Origin: Mytilisepta virgata
Lineage: Eukaryota; Mollusca; Bivalvia; Mytilida; Mytilidae
Direction of reading: 5' to 3'
Length of the DNA: 64,000 bases
Assembly: GCA_028015205.1 (NCBI GenBank)
Contig: CM051514.1
Location: forward strand, 35,480,150-35,544,149
Part shown: one piece after another, positions 48,942 to 59,204 of the stretch
Layout: the number at the start of each line of letters is the position of its first letter
How positions within the stretch are numbered: the stretch's first letter is position 1
Position numbers and translations under genes: made by a program
The notes under the pieces: model-generated
The model's database searches: none
What the model was told of the DNA's origin: nothing
What the model saw: the letters and a program-made list of their open reading frames with translations, nothing else

Positions 48942-51900
48942 TTATCTATTGTAGTCGATTTTTCTTCAACTCTTTATTATTCAAAATAAAATATAAAATG
49001 TTATACATACATCATATAAGAATCTGTACATGGATAAATAAACTGAGATCTCAATATTTTTGCTTTGGCACCAACAGAAATTTTACTGGAAGTAGTAAAT
49101 TACCTCCCTTTAATAACTATGAAAATTTGTCAGCTCTCTTTTAGTCAAATTTTTCTTGCAGTCCAAAGGACTTTGAGATAACGAGAGCCGACTGTATGTT
49201 AAATATTGATTTAAGTGTTTGAACCATCTGTAATGCAAATTACAGCTGATTTCTATGATTTGTCACCCTTTAAGACTTTTATAATATGTCTCTGTAAAAA
49301 TTATCTACCAGGAGGATTGTTTAATAAAAAATCATAGTTGTCTCCCTGAACCAAATTTACAAAGGGTTATGAGATACTATCATAAAATTTACCAGGCATA
49401 GCCATATTTTGAAAATACAATTGATCTCAGAGTGAACGTCATATGCACTTGTTCTGATCAGTCAATACTATGTTCATTAGAAAACATATATCTAATGCAA
49501 CTAGAATGATTAAATAGTTCAGATTTAGATGATTTCAAATTTAACTTTATTTTTCTTAGTATATTTAGGTTTTCATATAAAACTAAGTTGAAAAAATTAT
49601 CAAGGCAACAAAAAAATATTTGACTATAAGTTATTCATGGAATTTACAAATAACTTGTTACGGGGCAAAATTTGATTTTTGTTAAACAGAGTTATAAATA
49701 GATTATTTCCAAATGTGTAACCGATATTGGTTTATTTTACATGTATATTGAAAATACTTCATTGTATCGTGTGAGGAAATATTAAATACTATATTTGTAA
49801 ATGATTTTTAAGGTGTAAAATTTAACATTTAAGATTTACAGTATACCAATTACTTTGGCAAATGTACAGAAATTGCCTAAAGATTAGATTAGGAAAACAT
49901 TTTTGTTTCGATAAGGACTATATATATAGATGCAAAAATTAACAAACTCATGAACATAGGGTTAATCATCGAAGTATCGAAGCATTTAATTTGTTTAATC
50001 AAACACCAGCTACAACACATGTCACAAACCTAAATGTTACCAACTACTCAGAAAATCATTCCGTACCAAAAGACCTATGTAATTTCCTTTGTTGATCTTT
50101 TTTCCTATCAAGATACATGTCCATACATATCAACAATAAAAAGACTGTTAGAGCCAGGGCGGCTCCAGGTGAGGGCATAATGGGCGTTCCCCCCTCCCCC
50201 CCCCCCCCCTTTTCAAAAAAAAAAAAAAAAAAATTGAGAGAATTCAGCATAAAAAATATCAAACCCTGACACTTTAACTATAAAATATACATGCTCCAAG
50301 TCAGAAACCATTACATTAGTGCATTTCACAATTATTTTATGTTTTTTAGCAAAAAAATGGTCCAAAAAAGTTTTATTATATGCCCCCCCCCCCCTCCCCC
50401 CTCTTTTCAAATATCCTGGAAATGCCCCTAAGAGCTATGGTTTCCGCAGCTATGTTTAAAGATGCCAGTAAAAAAAATGTTTAAGTTTTTAAAATTGTAT
50501 TGGGAAGTGGCTCAGGTTTATGCATATTTGAATTAGGTTTGTGGATAATTTATTCATTTTACTGTATATAAATACAAAGTATCTGTAGATAATTTTTCAT
50601 ATATATACATTTGTATGCAGCATCTTTTAAATTATGGACCTTGCAGAATATCCTTAAATCTAGTCTTGCAGAATTGAGTGTGTTCACAGTTTATAGTTTT
50701 CAATAAATTGTTATTGATCTATATTTTTAAAAACTGTATGAAGAAAAGGTTCAAGTTTTCAATATTTTGTAAATTAAGACATTAAACATGTATCACAAGC
50801 ATTCTATCTGGGAAAATTTTGAGATAACTTTAGGGGAAGTTTTGACCAGGAACAGTAATAAGTTACAACATATATATGTACATTAGTCTCTATATTTGCA
50901 TAAATACACGTTTTTACAGAATCCAGTTTATTTAATGATGTTCAGTGATACCAAATTAATCACAGAAGAGATGAAAATAATGCCAAGTGCACAGAAACAC
51001 TTTTGATTCATTCAATTTTCTTGATATAGAATTTGACATATTGCCAACCCTTCTTGATTGTTCATAATTTATCCAGATTTTGCATTCCGAATTTTATACT
51101 GTTCTTTCTGGATTTAGTTCAAAGATACAAAAAGTTCAGTTTAACATAATAAATTAAAAAGGAGTCAAAGTTTAATGTAAACACAAGTTTGGGCATCTGT
51201 AGTGTTTATTAAAGGACAAGGGGCATTAAGGCCCGTATTTGGCCTAAAATATGCCCCAAAAAAAAACAAACCCAAGCAAGCAAATAGATATATTTGTAAA
51301 AACAACATTCAAGTACCTTCTTTGCAAAAAATAAAGAAAAGTAGCATATTTCATACATTAATATGTGAATAAACCATCACCAAAATGACGTAATTTCATA
51401 AAAATCTCAAATTTTTTATGATTTTGGCCCATTTTCACATAAACTTTTAACAGGAAATTGCCTGCGCATGCAAGAAACAACTTTATATTTTACATGAATA
51501 TGTATTCATCTCCTATAGAAATATGTTTTTGTTTCTCGAATGCGCACAATGTTTTCGTAAGCAAAATGTGCATGAAAAACTGCTAAAAATCAGCTATTTT
51601 CAAGATATTGGGTCAATGAAGCAATGTTATTACATCATTTTGACATCACAATGCTGAAATTCAGCTGAATTGACTTACTTTTCAAGCATCTTACATATTT
51701 TACCAACTCTAGGCTAATTTTGAATCCATTACTCAAATTATATTTGTAGGTCAAAATCACTGATTTCATGTGGATTCTCAAATTACATGGCATTTTCTTA
51801 GGGCCTGTTCTAGATTTTTATGGGGAATTTGTAACTATGTTCTCACTGTTATGCATTTAGCCATTAACAATCCATGGTTAAGAAATATGCATTTTTTGGT

Positions 51901-52162
51901 ATATTTATATTCAGTCATGTTTCAAACTAAAATAACTGATATCCAACAAAATCAATTGAATTAACATTATATCATATTCTGTAATGGATGTCATGGATGG
52001 CAAACTATTTAGAAATAAGATAAACACACAAAAAGTGCTGGAATTTCCTTAAAATTTCAAAAAAAAGAGATTTATCTTTAGATCCTTGAAAAGAATTATG
52101 GTTGATGAATTTTGTTTTCAGTATGCTGTTTTTGTGTACAGTTTATATATATTGTTATGTAT
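48942..52162. other. Intergenic region without recognised gene
   Basis: AT-rich. It contains two C-tracts beside TTTTCAAA (50189-50218 and 50381-50410), apparently two copies of one simple-repeat-bearing segment in the same orientation. Nothing coding is recognisable; frames at 50056, 50213 and 51770 are short or driven by homopolymers. Confidence 0.6.
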
Positions 52163-52238
52163 AATGTAATATCATCCAAGCATCCGAAGGATGTGATGGA
52201 TGATAGCCATTCTCTGAGTAAGCCCGGAGGCTTGAGGG

Positions 52239-52347
52239 TTGAAACTGAATTATTGTTACCTGTATTGGCCAGTGTTCCTAATTTAAATAACAAAAGACTT
52301 CTTCTACCTGACAGTATATAAACCGATCGATATCATACCAGGTGTCT
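52239..52347 (-). repeat. DIRS inverted terminal repeat, 3' copy
   Basis: About 109 bp from GTTGAAACTGAATTATTG to ATCATACCAGGTGTCTT, matching 57024-57133 in reverse complement with essentially no differences by eye. High identity suggests recent insertion. Confidence 0.9.
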
Positions 52348-52417
52348 TTTTACAGTTATATGATAAAGTTTGTTGTCAATAAATTTGGGATGGGACGTAG
52401 ATTCTGGGTGGGTAATT

Positions 52418-52540
52418 CAACCCTCAAGCCTCCGGGCTTACTCAGAGAATGGCTATCATCCATCACATCCTTCGGATGCTTGGATGATATTACATTCTCT
52501 ATCGTAATCCCTACGGCATTCGGGTTGAAACTGAATTATT
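52418..52540 (-). repeat. DIRS internal complementary region
   Basis: 52418-52496 is the reverse complement of the extreme 3' end (52163-52241), and 52494-52540 repeats on the plus strand the complement of the 5' end (57122-57164 in reverse). Their meeting point, ACATTCTCTATCG, would be the junction of a circle formed from the two ends, so this region preserves the circle-junction sequence used to template end completion. Confidence 0.9.
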
Positions 52541-52861
52541 TAAAGTTTTGACAACAAACTACACCATCTTTACATTCTGTAAGGCAAGTTGGCTTACAGA
52601 TTAAAACTATTTCCATAACAAATTTATTATCCACAAAAATCCCACATACTTGTACATGTATATATAAAGTTCTATATTGAGATACAACATATTCCCACAA
52701 ATTGGCATAAATAAATCAATAAGAAATTAATGTTCTCAAATGTCACTAAATGGGATACATCCACCAGTCCTCTGGTTCTCCACAAACAGTCCTCATCCTT
52801 AGAATGGTGCACAGCTATACTACAATGATAGGATAAAAATGATCATTGGACAGTAGCAGAC

Positions 52862-53971
52862 TCATGTATGACTATCAAAAGTAGACAAAACTGCCTGAGA
52901 AAAAGTGTTCTCTGTATTATTAGTATTGCGAAGATAAAACTTGTAGAATGTTTGAGCATTTGTCCAATTTGCTGTTTTTAAGATACTTTCTAATGATGCT
53001 CCAGCAAAAAAGGCTGCTGATGTAGATGCTCCTCTAAAGGAATGAGCATGAAAAATATCAGTGTTTATGCCTGAATTAGTTAATACTAACTTCAGCCAAC
53101 GAGCTAAAGTACTTGTAGAGATGTTCTTCATTGTTTTGAAAGAGACTAAAAGTTTGCTACTTTTCCTTATCTCTTTAGTTTGATTAAGATATTGTCTTAT
53201 GGTCTTGACAACACATAGTTTTTCATTTTGAAATTGACGAAGTTCTACTGAAAATGTCTTAGATCCAGGTTTGGATGTTTTCATTAATGAAGAGACAGTA
53301 AAAACTATTTTCTCACCAGAATCAATCATGTGATTTATGTCTAAATTTACTAATGTTTGTGTTCTTTGAGCAGAACAAAGAGCTAATAAGGCAGCTACTT
53401 TTAATGTTAATTTCTGCAAAGTCAGCCTATAATTTGGGTGTAATGTCATCAAATAATTTAATACTGTACTGACATCCCAAGTAAAAGAATACCTAGGCTT
53501 TGGCGGGTTCAAATTAAAAATACCCTTCATAAATCTTGATATTAATGGTGTATCAATGTTTGCATTTTGATTACAAACCAACAAAGTTTGGATGATAGCA
53601 GATTTATGTGAATTAATTACTGAGTAAGAGTAATTCTCTTTATGTAGATCAGCAAGATAATCTAAAATCTGTATTTCAGATATGCCCAGTGGATTGGTTT
53701 TCCGTTGACCACACCAAAATACCCATTTTCTCCATGCAAGGTCATATTGTTTCCTTGTACTCTGTCGCCATGATTTGGATATAATGTCGCTATTTTGGAC
53801 TGAAATTCCTCTATTTTGGAGGGCAGTCCTGATACAATACAAGCGACTAAAAACTGTTTCCTCAAGTTGAGGGCATGTAACTGGTTGTTGTGTGCTAGAC
53901 GCAACAAGTCCTTTTGAGGACGAATTAACATTGGCCTTCTTATTAAAATTTTTAATAAGGCCGGAAACCAA
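52862..53971 (-). CDS. DIRS tyrosine recombinase
   Basis: 369 residues. An N-terminal core-binding-like region (SWRQSTRKQYDLAWRKWVFW, about 67-86) is followed by the catalytic domain: Arg in CSAQRTQTL (about R203), HxxR in HSFRG (H310/R313), Trp in ANWTNA (W336) and nucleophile Tyr in FYKFYLR (Y343 or Y346). Substitutes for an integrase by inserting the circular DNA through site-specific strand exchange. Overlaps the RT ORF in another frame; intact, so the protein could be functional if expressed. Confidence 0.93.
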   Translation of the reverse strand: MVSGLIKNFNKKANVNSSSKGLVASSTQQPVTCPQLEETVFSRLYCIRTALQNRGISVQNSDIISKSWRQSTRKQYDLAWRKWVFWCGQRKTNPLGISEIQILDYLADLHKENYSYSVINSHKSAIIQTLLVCNQNANIDTPLISRFMKGIFNLNPPKPRYSFTWDVSTVLNYLMTLHPNYRLTLQKLTLKVAALLALCSAQRTQTLVNLDINHMIDSGEKIVFTVSSLMKTSKPGSKTFSVELRQFQNEKLCVVKTIRQYLNQTKEIRKSSKLLVSFKTMKNISTSTLARWLKLVLTNSGINTDIFHAHSFRGASTSAAFFAGASLESILKTANWTNAQTFYKFYLRNTNNTENTFSQAVLSTFDSHT

Positions 53972-55701
53972 GCTTGTGTAGTCCAGTAGGGTACTACTAA
54001 AATAGCTTTGCTTACCTGATCGTCTTGAATTTTTCTGATGACTCTTGGTAATAAGCTGAAAGGAGGAAAGAGATATGGATTAAATTGTGACCATGACACA
54101 GAAAAGGCATTAGTTGTGTATGACTCAGGATCTGGCATCCATGATATAAATAAAGACAACTGTTTGTTGAGTCTTGAGGCAAAAAGATCAATATCAGGAG
54201 TAAAACTCTGAGCACAAATGAGAGAAAAAACTCTTTCGCAAAGTTTCCATTCTGTGGAATCACTGAAATTTCTTGAAAGATTGTCTGCTGTGACATTTTC
54301 TTTACCTTTTATGTGTACACTTGATATATATATGTTTCTATCAGTACACCACAACCATATCTCTTTTGTTTCAAGAAATAAAGGAATGACAGACCCTCCT
54401 TTGTTATTGATATAAGCTACTGCTGTGGCACTGTCAGACCTGATGCATATATGAACATCATGTAGATTTTGACATAAACTATGCAAGGAGTATTTAATTG
54501 CTCTAATTTCTAATAAATTAATGTGTAGAGAAGATTCAGTTAAAGACCAACGACCTCCTGTTTGATTGTTTGTTGTACTACCTCCCCATCCACTAAGAGA
54601 GGCATCAGTTTCAATATAAACTGAAATTTCTGGAGGTCTAATATCTTTCCCATTGACTGAATTTAAATTACTTAACCACCAAATAATTTCGTGTATTGAA
54701 TCTTTGGAAATAATCATATCTGCATCATAATCATTTTTGTGTCCGAGGGCTTTTACTTTGTCCCTATTTAAAAACCTTGAAAATAAAGGTGCTAGTTCTA
54801 TTGCCTGATAAGAAGAACTAAATAAGCCCAATAATTGAGCTGCCATGCGAATTTTAACCACCTTTTTGCTGATAACTATTTTGCAAACTTGTACAATTTT
54901 TTGCACTTTGTCTTGTGGTAAAAATACTTTAAATTGTTCACTATCAATTATATTGCCTAAAAAAGTTATCACTCTAGATGGAGTGGGACTTGACTTTTTA
55001 AGGTTCGCCATAAAGCCCAAAGACTCAAAAGTTTTCACCATAGTGTCAAAATGTGACAAACAAGATTCAATTCTCATGTCCATTGCCAAAGAGTCATCAA
55101 TGTAATAAAATGAGCATATTCCCATCTTCCTTAAGTGGGAAAATATTGGTTTAAGAACCTTAGTGAAAATTCTGGGTGCAGGACTTACTCCAAAGCATAA
55201 ACAGTTAAATTCATATAATACACCTGCCCAATAAAACTTTAAGTACTTTCGATGATCTTTGTGTATCGGAATGGAAAAGTACGCATCTTTCAGATCTACC
55301 GAGACAAAATACATGTTACGCTCTACAGAATTTAATATCAGAGCGAAATTCTCTTGCTTAAAATGATGGTATTCTATAAATTCATTTAATTTTGTCAAAT
55401 TGACTACAGGTCTAAATTTACCATTTTTCTTTTTGACAATAAATATATTTGAAACAAACTGACCATCCTCATTTTCTGATATTGAGATGGCTCCTTTACT
55501 TAAGAGTTCATGAACTTCATTGTCAATTATTGTCTTTTTCTCTTGTGAAAAATCTATGACTTTAGGAACAGAATGTTGATAAGGTTTTGAAATAAATTCA
55601 AACTTGTACCCTGTTATGGTATTCAAGACCCACTGATCTGAAGTGAGTAATTTCCATTCCGATACATGAGATTTCAGATTGCCAGCCACAAATTTTCTCA
55701 C
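53662..55701 (-). CDS. DIRS reverse transcriptase / RNase H / methyltransferase-like polyprotein
   Basis: 679 residues counted from a GTG at 55701; the frame has no ATG there and overlaps the gag-like end, so translation may start by another route. RT: motif A VDLKDAYFSIP (135-145), the FGVSPAPRIF region (170-179), YIDD active site (200-203). RNase H: catalytic acids in ETDAS (about D366), NLLEIRA (E398), RSDSATA (D423) and ADNLSR (D473). The segment from PDIDLFASRLN (502) onward matches the methyltransferase-like domain of DIRS elements. It copies element RNA to circular DNA with the neighbouring recombinase. No internal stop seen; the frame overlaps the recombinase ORF by about 310 bp. Confidence 0.93.
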   Translation of the reverse strand: MRKFVAGNLKSHVSEWKLLTSDQWVLNTITGYKFEFISKPYQHSVPKVIDFSQEKKTIIDNEVHELLSKGAISISENEDGQFVSNIFIVKKKNGKFRPVVNLTKLNEFIEYHHFKQENFALILNSVERNMYFVSVDLKDAYFSIPIHKDHRKYLKFYWAGVLYEFNCLCFGVSPAPRIFTKVLKPIFSHLRKMGICSFYYIDDSLAMDMRIESCLSHFDTMVKTFESLGFMANLKKSSPTPSRVITFLGNIIDSEQFKVFLPQDKVQKIVQVCKIVISKKVVKIRMAAQLLGLFSSSYQAIELAPLFSRFLNRDKVKALGHKNDYDADMIISKDSIHEIIWWLSNLNSVNGKDIRPPEISVYIETDASLSGWGGSTTNNQTGGRWSLTESSLHINLLEIRAIKYSLHSLCQNLHDVHICIRSDSATAVAYINNKGGSVIPLFLETKEIWLWCTDRNIYISSVHIKGKENVTADNLSRNFSDSTEWKLCERVFSLICAQSFTPDIDLFASRLNKQLSLFISWMPDPESYTTNAFSVSWSQFNPYLFPPFSLLPRVIRKIQDDQVSKAILVVPYWTTQAWFPALLKILIRRPMLIRPQKDLLRLAHNNQLHALNLRKQFLVACIVSGLPSKIEEFQSKIATLYPNHGDRVQGNNMTLHGENGYFGVVNGKPIHWAYLKYRF

Positions 55702-55703
55702 CT

Positions 55704-56848
55704 CTAATATTTTGAGTAATTTCCTCTGCCCCTCCTTGGAGGTTTGCCTCCTCGGCCCCTGTCTCCCCGATCTTGGTATCCTCCTCTCTTTGGGCCCGAT
55801 CGGGGTGGGCCCCTTTTCGAGTTTTTTGGATGACCTCTATTTGACCCTTTAGTGTCCATTATCTTGCTGCTCTCCCCAATCTCTTTTAACTTTTGGGTTA
55901 ATTCAGATCCGAATAGGGTTTCACCTACTGGGTTTGTTGGCGAGCAAAGCTGATGAAACCTTCTCCTCAAGAATCTTTTAATTAGATAGCGCCGTCTGAT
56001 TGAAAGCTCAAAATGAGCATTGCAGATTAATGTCAGACTGTTAATGATCATTGATTTTGCGGTCTTCACATCAAATCTATTTGAAGATATTAACTGCAAT
56101 AAAGATACTAAGGGAGTTACCCCTAGACCCATTATCTTTTGAACCTCTTGTAGGGCTGCATCACCAGCACGAGTTGCTGGAGGCAAGTCATTATAAATTT
56201 CTGGTCCAAGACGGGCTGGAAGCAAAGATTTACAGTTGGACGGGACTTTGAAGTCCTTATCCTTAACAAATGAAGGAATGTCTGCCTGTTTAGTACAGCA
56301 TTTGACAATATATGCTGCTTGAGACTCCTTAATTGGTTCTGAGAACTCAATTTCATCTGCAAAAATTTTTGGAAAGTCATCTTCCAGCTCAGTCTCATTT
56401 TGCTGATTATCATTTACTGCAAATGTCTCATTCGCATTTTCTGTTTCAAATAATGCTTGGCTTTCCCTATTTAAGTCAAAAGGAGCAGCAGTTGATGTTG
56501 ACGTTTGTTCAACACAGCCGGGTCATAATTTGAATACTTAGGTTTGGACGAACCAGGCTTCTCTGAGTCACAACTCTTGCGTTTGACAGCTTTTGCTTTA
56601 CCTTTCTTGTTTAAGCCGGGTCCCTTCCCTGGACCTTTACTAGCTTTGGCAGCGGCACTACTTGTGCTGGGACCTGCATCGTCACCAACTTGACCGTCAT
56701 TAATTACGACCTTGTCAGGATTTTTTGACATATTATTATTCTCATCAACCTGGGAAAAACCAGAGAACGATTTCTCGTTTTCAGAATCGTCAAAAAGATC
56801 TAGAATATCTGGATTTTCCTCTGCACTAGACTCGCTGTAGTCCGACAT
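55704..56848 (-). pseudogene. DIRS gag-like ORF with one frameshift
   Basis: It starts at Met (56846-56848; MSDYSESSAEENPDILDLF). The N-terminal part is acidic then Lys/Gly-rich (KGPGKGPGLNKKGKAKAVKR). Near 56500 the frame changes once: the first frame stops at 56471, and the second, which carries AAPFDLNRESQALFETEN and continues to 55704, is open beyond. The C-terminus is Arg/Gly-rich (RGRGGKPPRRGRG), suited to nucleic-acid binding. The function of DIRS gag-like proteins is packaging of the RNA. Without the single indel the ORF would be continuous; whether the shift is decay or sequencing error cannot be told. Confidence 0.8.
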
Positions 56849-57023
56849 TTTGTTCCAAAATATGAACTGCCGGAAATCAATGTCGTAAATTACGACAGTC
56901 AGCTGTTTTAACTTGTAAATTACAAGTAAAGAAAATATTTTATTTTGCAAGTTGCAAATATTAACAGCAACAAATTGTCAGCTGTTTGAGTTCGTATTAA
57001 CCGAACACTGGCCTTTTAACAAT

Positions 57024-57133
57024 AAGACACCTGGTATGATATCGATCGGTTTATATACTGTCAGGTAGAAGAAGTCTTTTGTTATTTAAATTAGGAACAC
57101 TGGCCAATACAGGTAACAATAATTCAGTTTCAA
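57024..57133 (-). repeat. DIRS inverted terminal repeat, 5' copy
   Basis: Reverse complement of 52239-52347. Outside it, the 5' end adds about 30 bp (57134-57164) that is not in the 3' end but is found in the internal complementary region at 52497-52530. Confidence 0.9.
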
Positions 57134-57164
57134 CCCGAATGCCGTAGGGATTACGATAGAGAAT

Positions 57165-58829
57165 ATTGGCATTTTTTCCATATTTATTTTACAAACAGAA
57201 GTGTCATGTTTTTAGTAATATAAAATGTGTTAGTAATGATTAGAGAACTGTACCTGCACCATGGTATCCTGAAAAAGGATTATGGGATAGATGTGATCAC
57301 ACAGTTGTCATAGAGATTATCATATCTGTAAAATTGTTGAAAGTAAACAATAATGATCTGCTTCCTTGTTATTTGTATTTAGTGCCTTGCATGCTTTCGT
57401 GTTTATGGATGTGAAAATAGTTCCTGCAAAATGTCAGCTGAGTGGCGTATTAAATTTATTTAGTTGTTATGACCATAAAAGGCTTGTTTACTATCCATGT
57501 TTTCGTCGAGATTTGGTTACTCACCAGTTATATAATATAATTTATTATGAGAAGGTATTACGTTGTACAGCAACGGAAAATAGTGAATTGCACATGCTGA
57601 TACAAAACTTTTATGGTAAATCCTGAATAATTGTACTTTGGCACGTTGATTGACATTTTGCTGGTATTTCTGTCGTGATAATATACAATTCGTTGGGTTA
57701 TTGCTATAGAATTAATGCATTCTACATTTATGACATTTTTTCACTTTTTGTGCGAAAGAAGGAAAGATATGAACACAAAAGTCAAGGCAAAGGGTAAGAG
57801 CTTCTATTGCCGTTCCTCATCTTAAGGCCAGAGTGATGCCTTCAATAGAAAAATCTCATATACCTTCTCAAAAGTTCAAGGTAGCCCCTAGCTCTGATTT
57901 GAGCATTATTATTATACCCCTGCTCCAAAGGTTATACTGTTTTACCCGTCTGTGAATCCGTCCATCTGTCCATAATAATTTTTCATCACTCTTTTTCTGC
58001 AACTACTCATCACAGCCACTTGATATTTTATCACAAGACTTGAAAAGGTATGCCATATCGTGGGATAGGATTTGAACCTAGTGACATCAACTTTCTGTTA
58101 GATGACTTTATTTTTCGACCTTATCGAAAAGCGGAGGTATCACTAGTGAGCAATTGCTCACAGTACAGTGTTGCTTATTAAATTGATGGGACTATTAAGG
58201 ATCTCTGTCCCAATCCAGTATATAAATTTTGAATGTGTGGAAGGATGTTGATTAAATTTAGTAGATATTATTATTGTTGTCAACTGCAGAGGCGATGTCA
58301 GGATTTGGGAGTGTATATCATGTCGGCAAAGTAAAATTTACACATTCATGGACTTTTGCATACATTGCACACAGGTCTATTGGTCAAGAGATCAAGTAAC
58401 TCTGACTTAATCCTGGCTTAAGCTGTTGTTGGTTTGCTAACTTTTCACTTAAGGTTTTTTTTTGTGCATGAATACAATTAAGAGGACAAATATACCTAAG
58501 TAGCAAACCAAAAAGTGCAATCCATTAGACGACAAACCCGGGAAGACAAATGAACATTCACAAGCACAACAAATAAAAACTGAAAACTAAAAAAGAACAA
58601 ACACTTTAAACTCCTATAAAAACCATGAGTGAAATCAGGTGCTCCGGAAGGGTAAGCAGTTCCTGCTCTGTATAAGGCAAGATAAGCTATATCAAATGCA
58701 GAATTGAAGTAATTGATGTTTTTTGAAAAACCAATAATAATCAGTTCATGAAATATGTTTGGTTCCCATCTACAATTAAAATTACATAATAGGCTCATTT
58801 TTTATGCAAAAGAGTTCAATACGTACATA
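57165..58829. other. Intergenic region right of the DIRS element
   Basis: No gene recognised. At 57909-58175 a tandem-core-type fragment has CCCGTCTGTGAATCCGTCCA and the perfect palindrome GTGAGCAATTGCTCAC (58146-58161) near its right end. At 58480-58690 a stretch with TCAGGTGCTCCGGAAGGGTA and AGCAGTTCCTGCTC resembles a dispersed repeat I recall from mussels. The 86-codon frame at 57366 has no visible family. Confidence 0.5.
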
Positions 58830-58985
58830 TTATCAGGTTTTCTGCAAACGTATATCGTAAAATATCAGCCACGAGACACTATGTGAAGCTTTTTCGGCGA
58901 GTGAGCGTAGCGAACGAGCTAAAAAGCTTCATATTGTGTCGAGCGGCTTATATTTTACAATATTTGTTTGAAGAAAACCTGATAA
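58830..58985. mobile_element. Palindromic MITE, 156 bp
   Basis: Almost the whole element is one inverted repeat: TTATCAGGTTTTCTGCAAAC at the left pairs with GTTTGAAGAAAACCTGATAA at the right, then TAAAATAT, CACGAGACACTATGTGAAGC and AGCTTCATATTGTGTCG pair inward. The centre holds GAGTGAGCGTAGCGAACGAG. TA flanks both ends (58828-58829, 58986-58987). No coding capacity. Confidence 0.85.
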
Positions 58986-59204
58986 TAAATTTATCGTATT
59001 GTTAACTAGCAATCTTAATGGAATTTCTTACTTTTCAATGGCCATCTGCCTATAACCGGATGTTTTCATGATATATCCGGGTCAACGTTGGGTCAAACAT
59101 TATGACGTCGCTGATATATTCGGGTCAGCTCATATTAGGGTCGGGTCAACTCTTTACGACGTCACAGTGCCGAAATACGGGAAATTGTGAAGGCCTCAGC
59201 AGGT

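Larger units (their letters stand above)
52163..57164 (-). mobile_element. DIRS-type tyrosine-recombinase retrotransposon, nearly intact
   Basis: About 5.0 kb, transcribed leftward. Three ORFs in the order gag-like, RT-RNase H-methyltransferase-like, and tyrosine recombinase, the last two overlapping. It lacks LTRs and an integrase; it has inverted terminal repeats (52239-52347 and 57024-57133) and, just inside the 3' end, an internal complementary region (52418-52540) that is complementary to both outer termini joined together, the diagnostic DIRS layout. The outermost ATT is shared by both ends, and no target duplication is visible, as expected for recombinase-mediated insertion. Confidence 0.95.
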
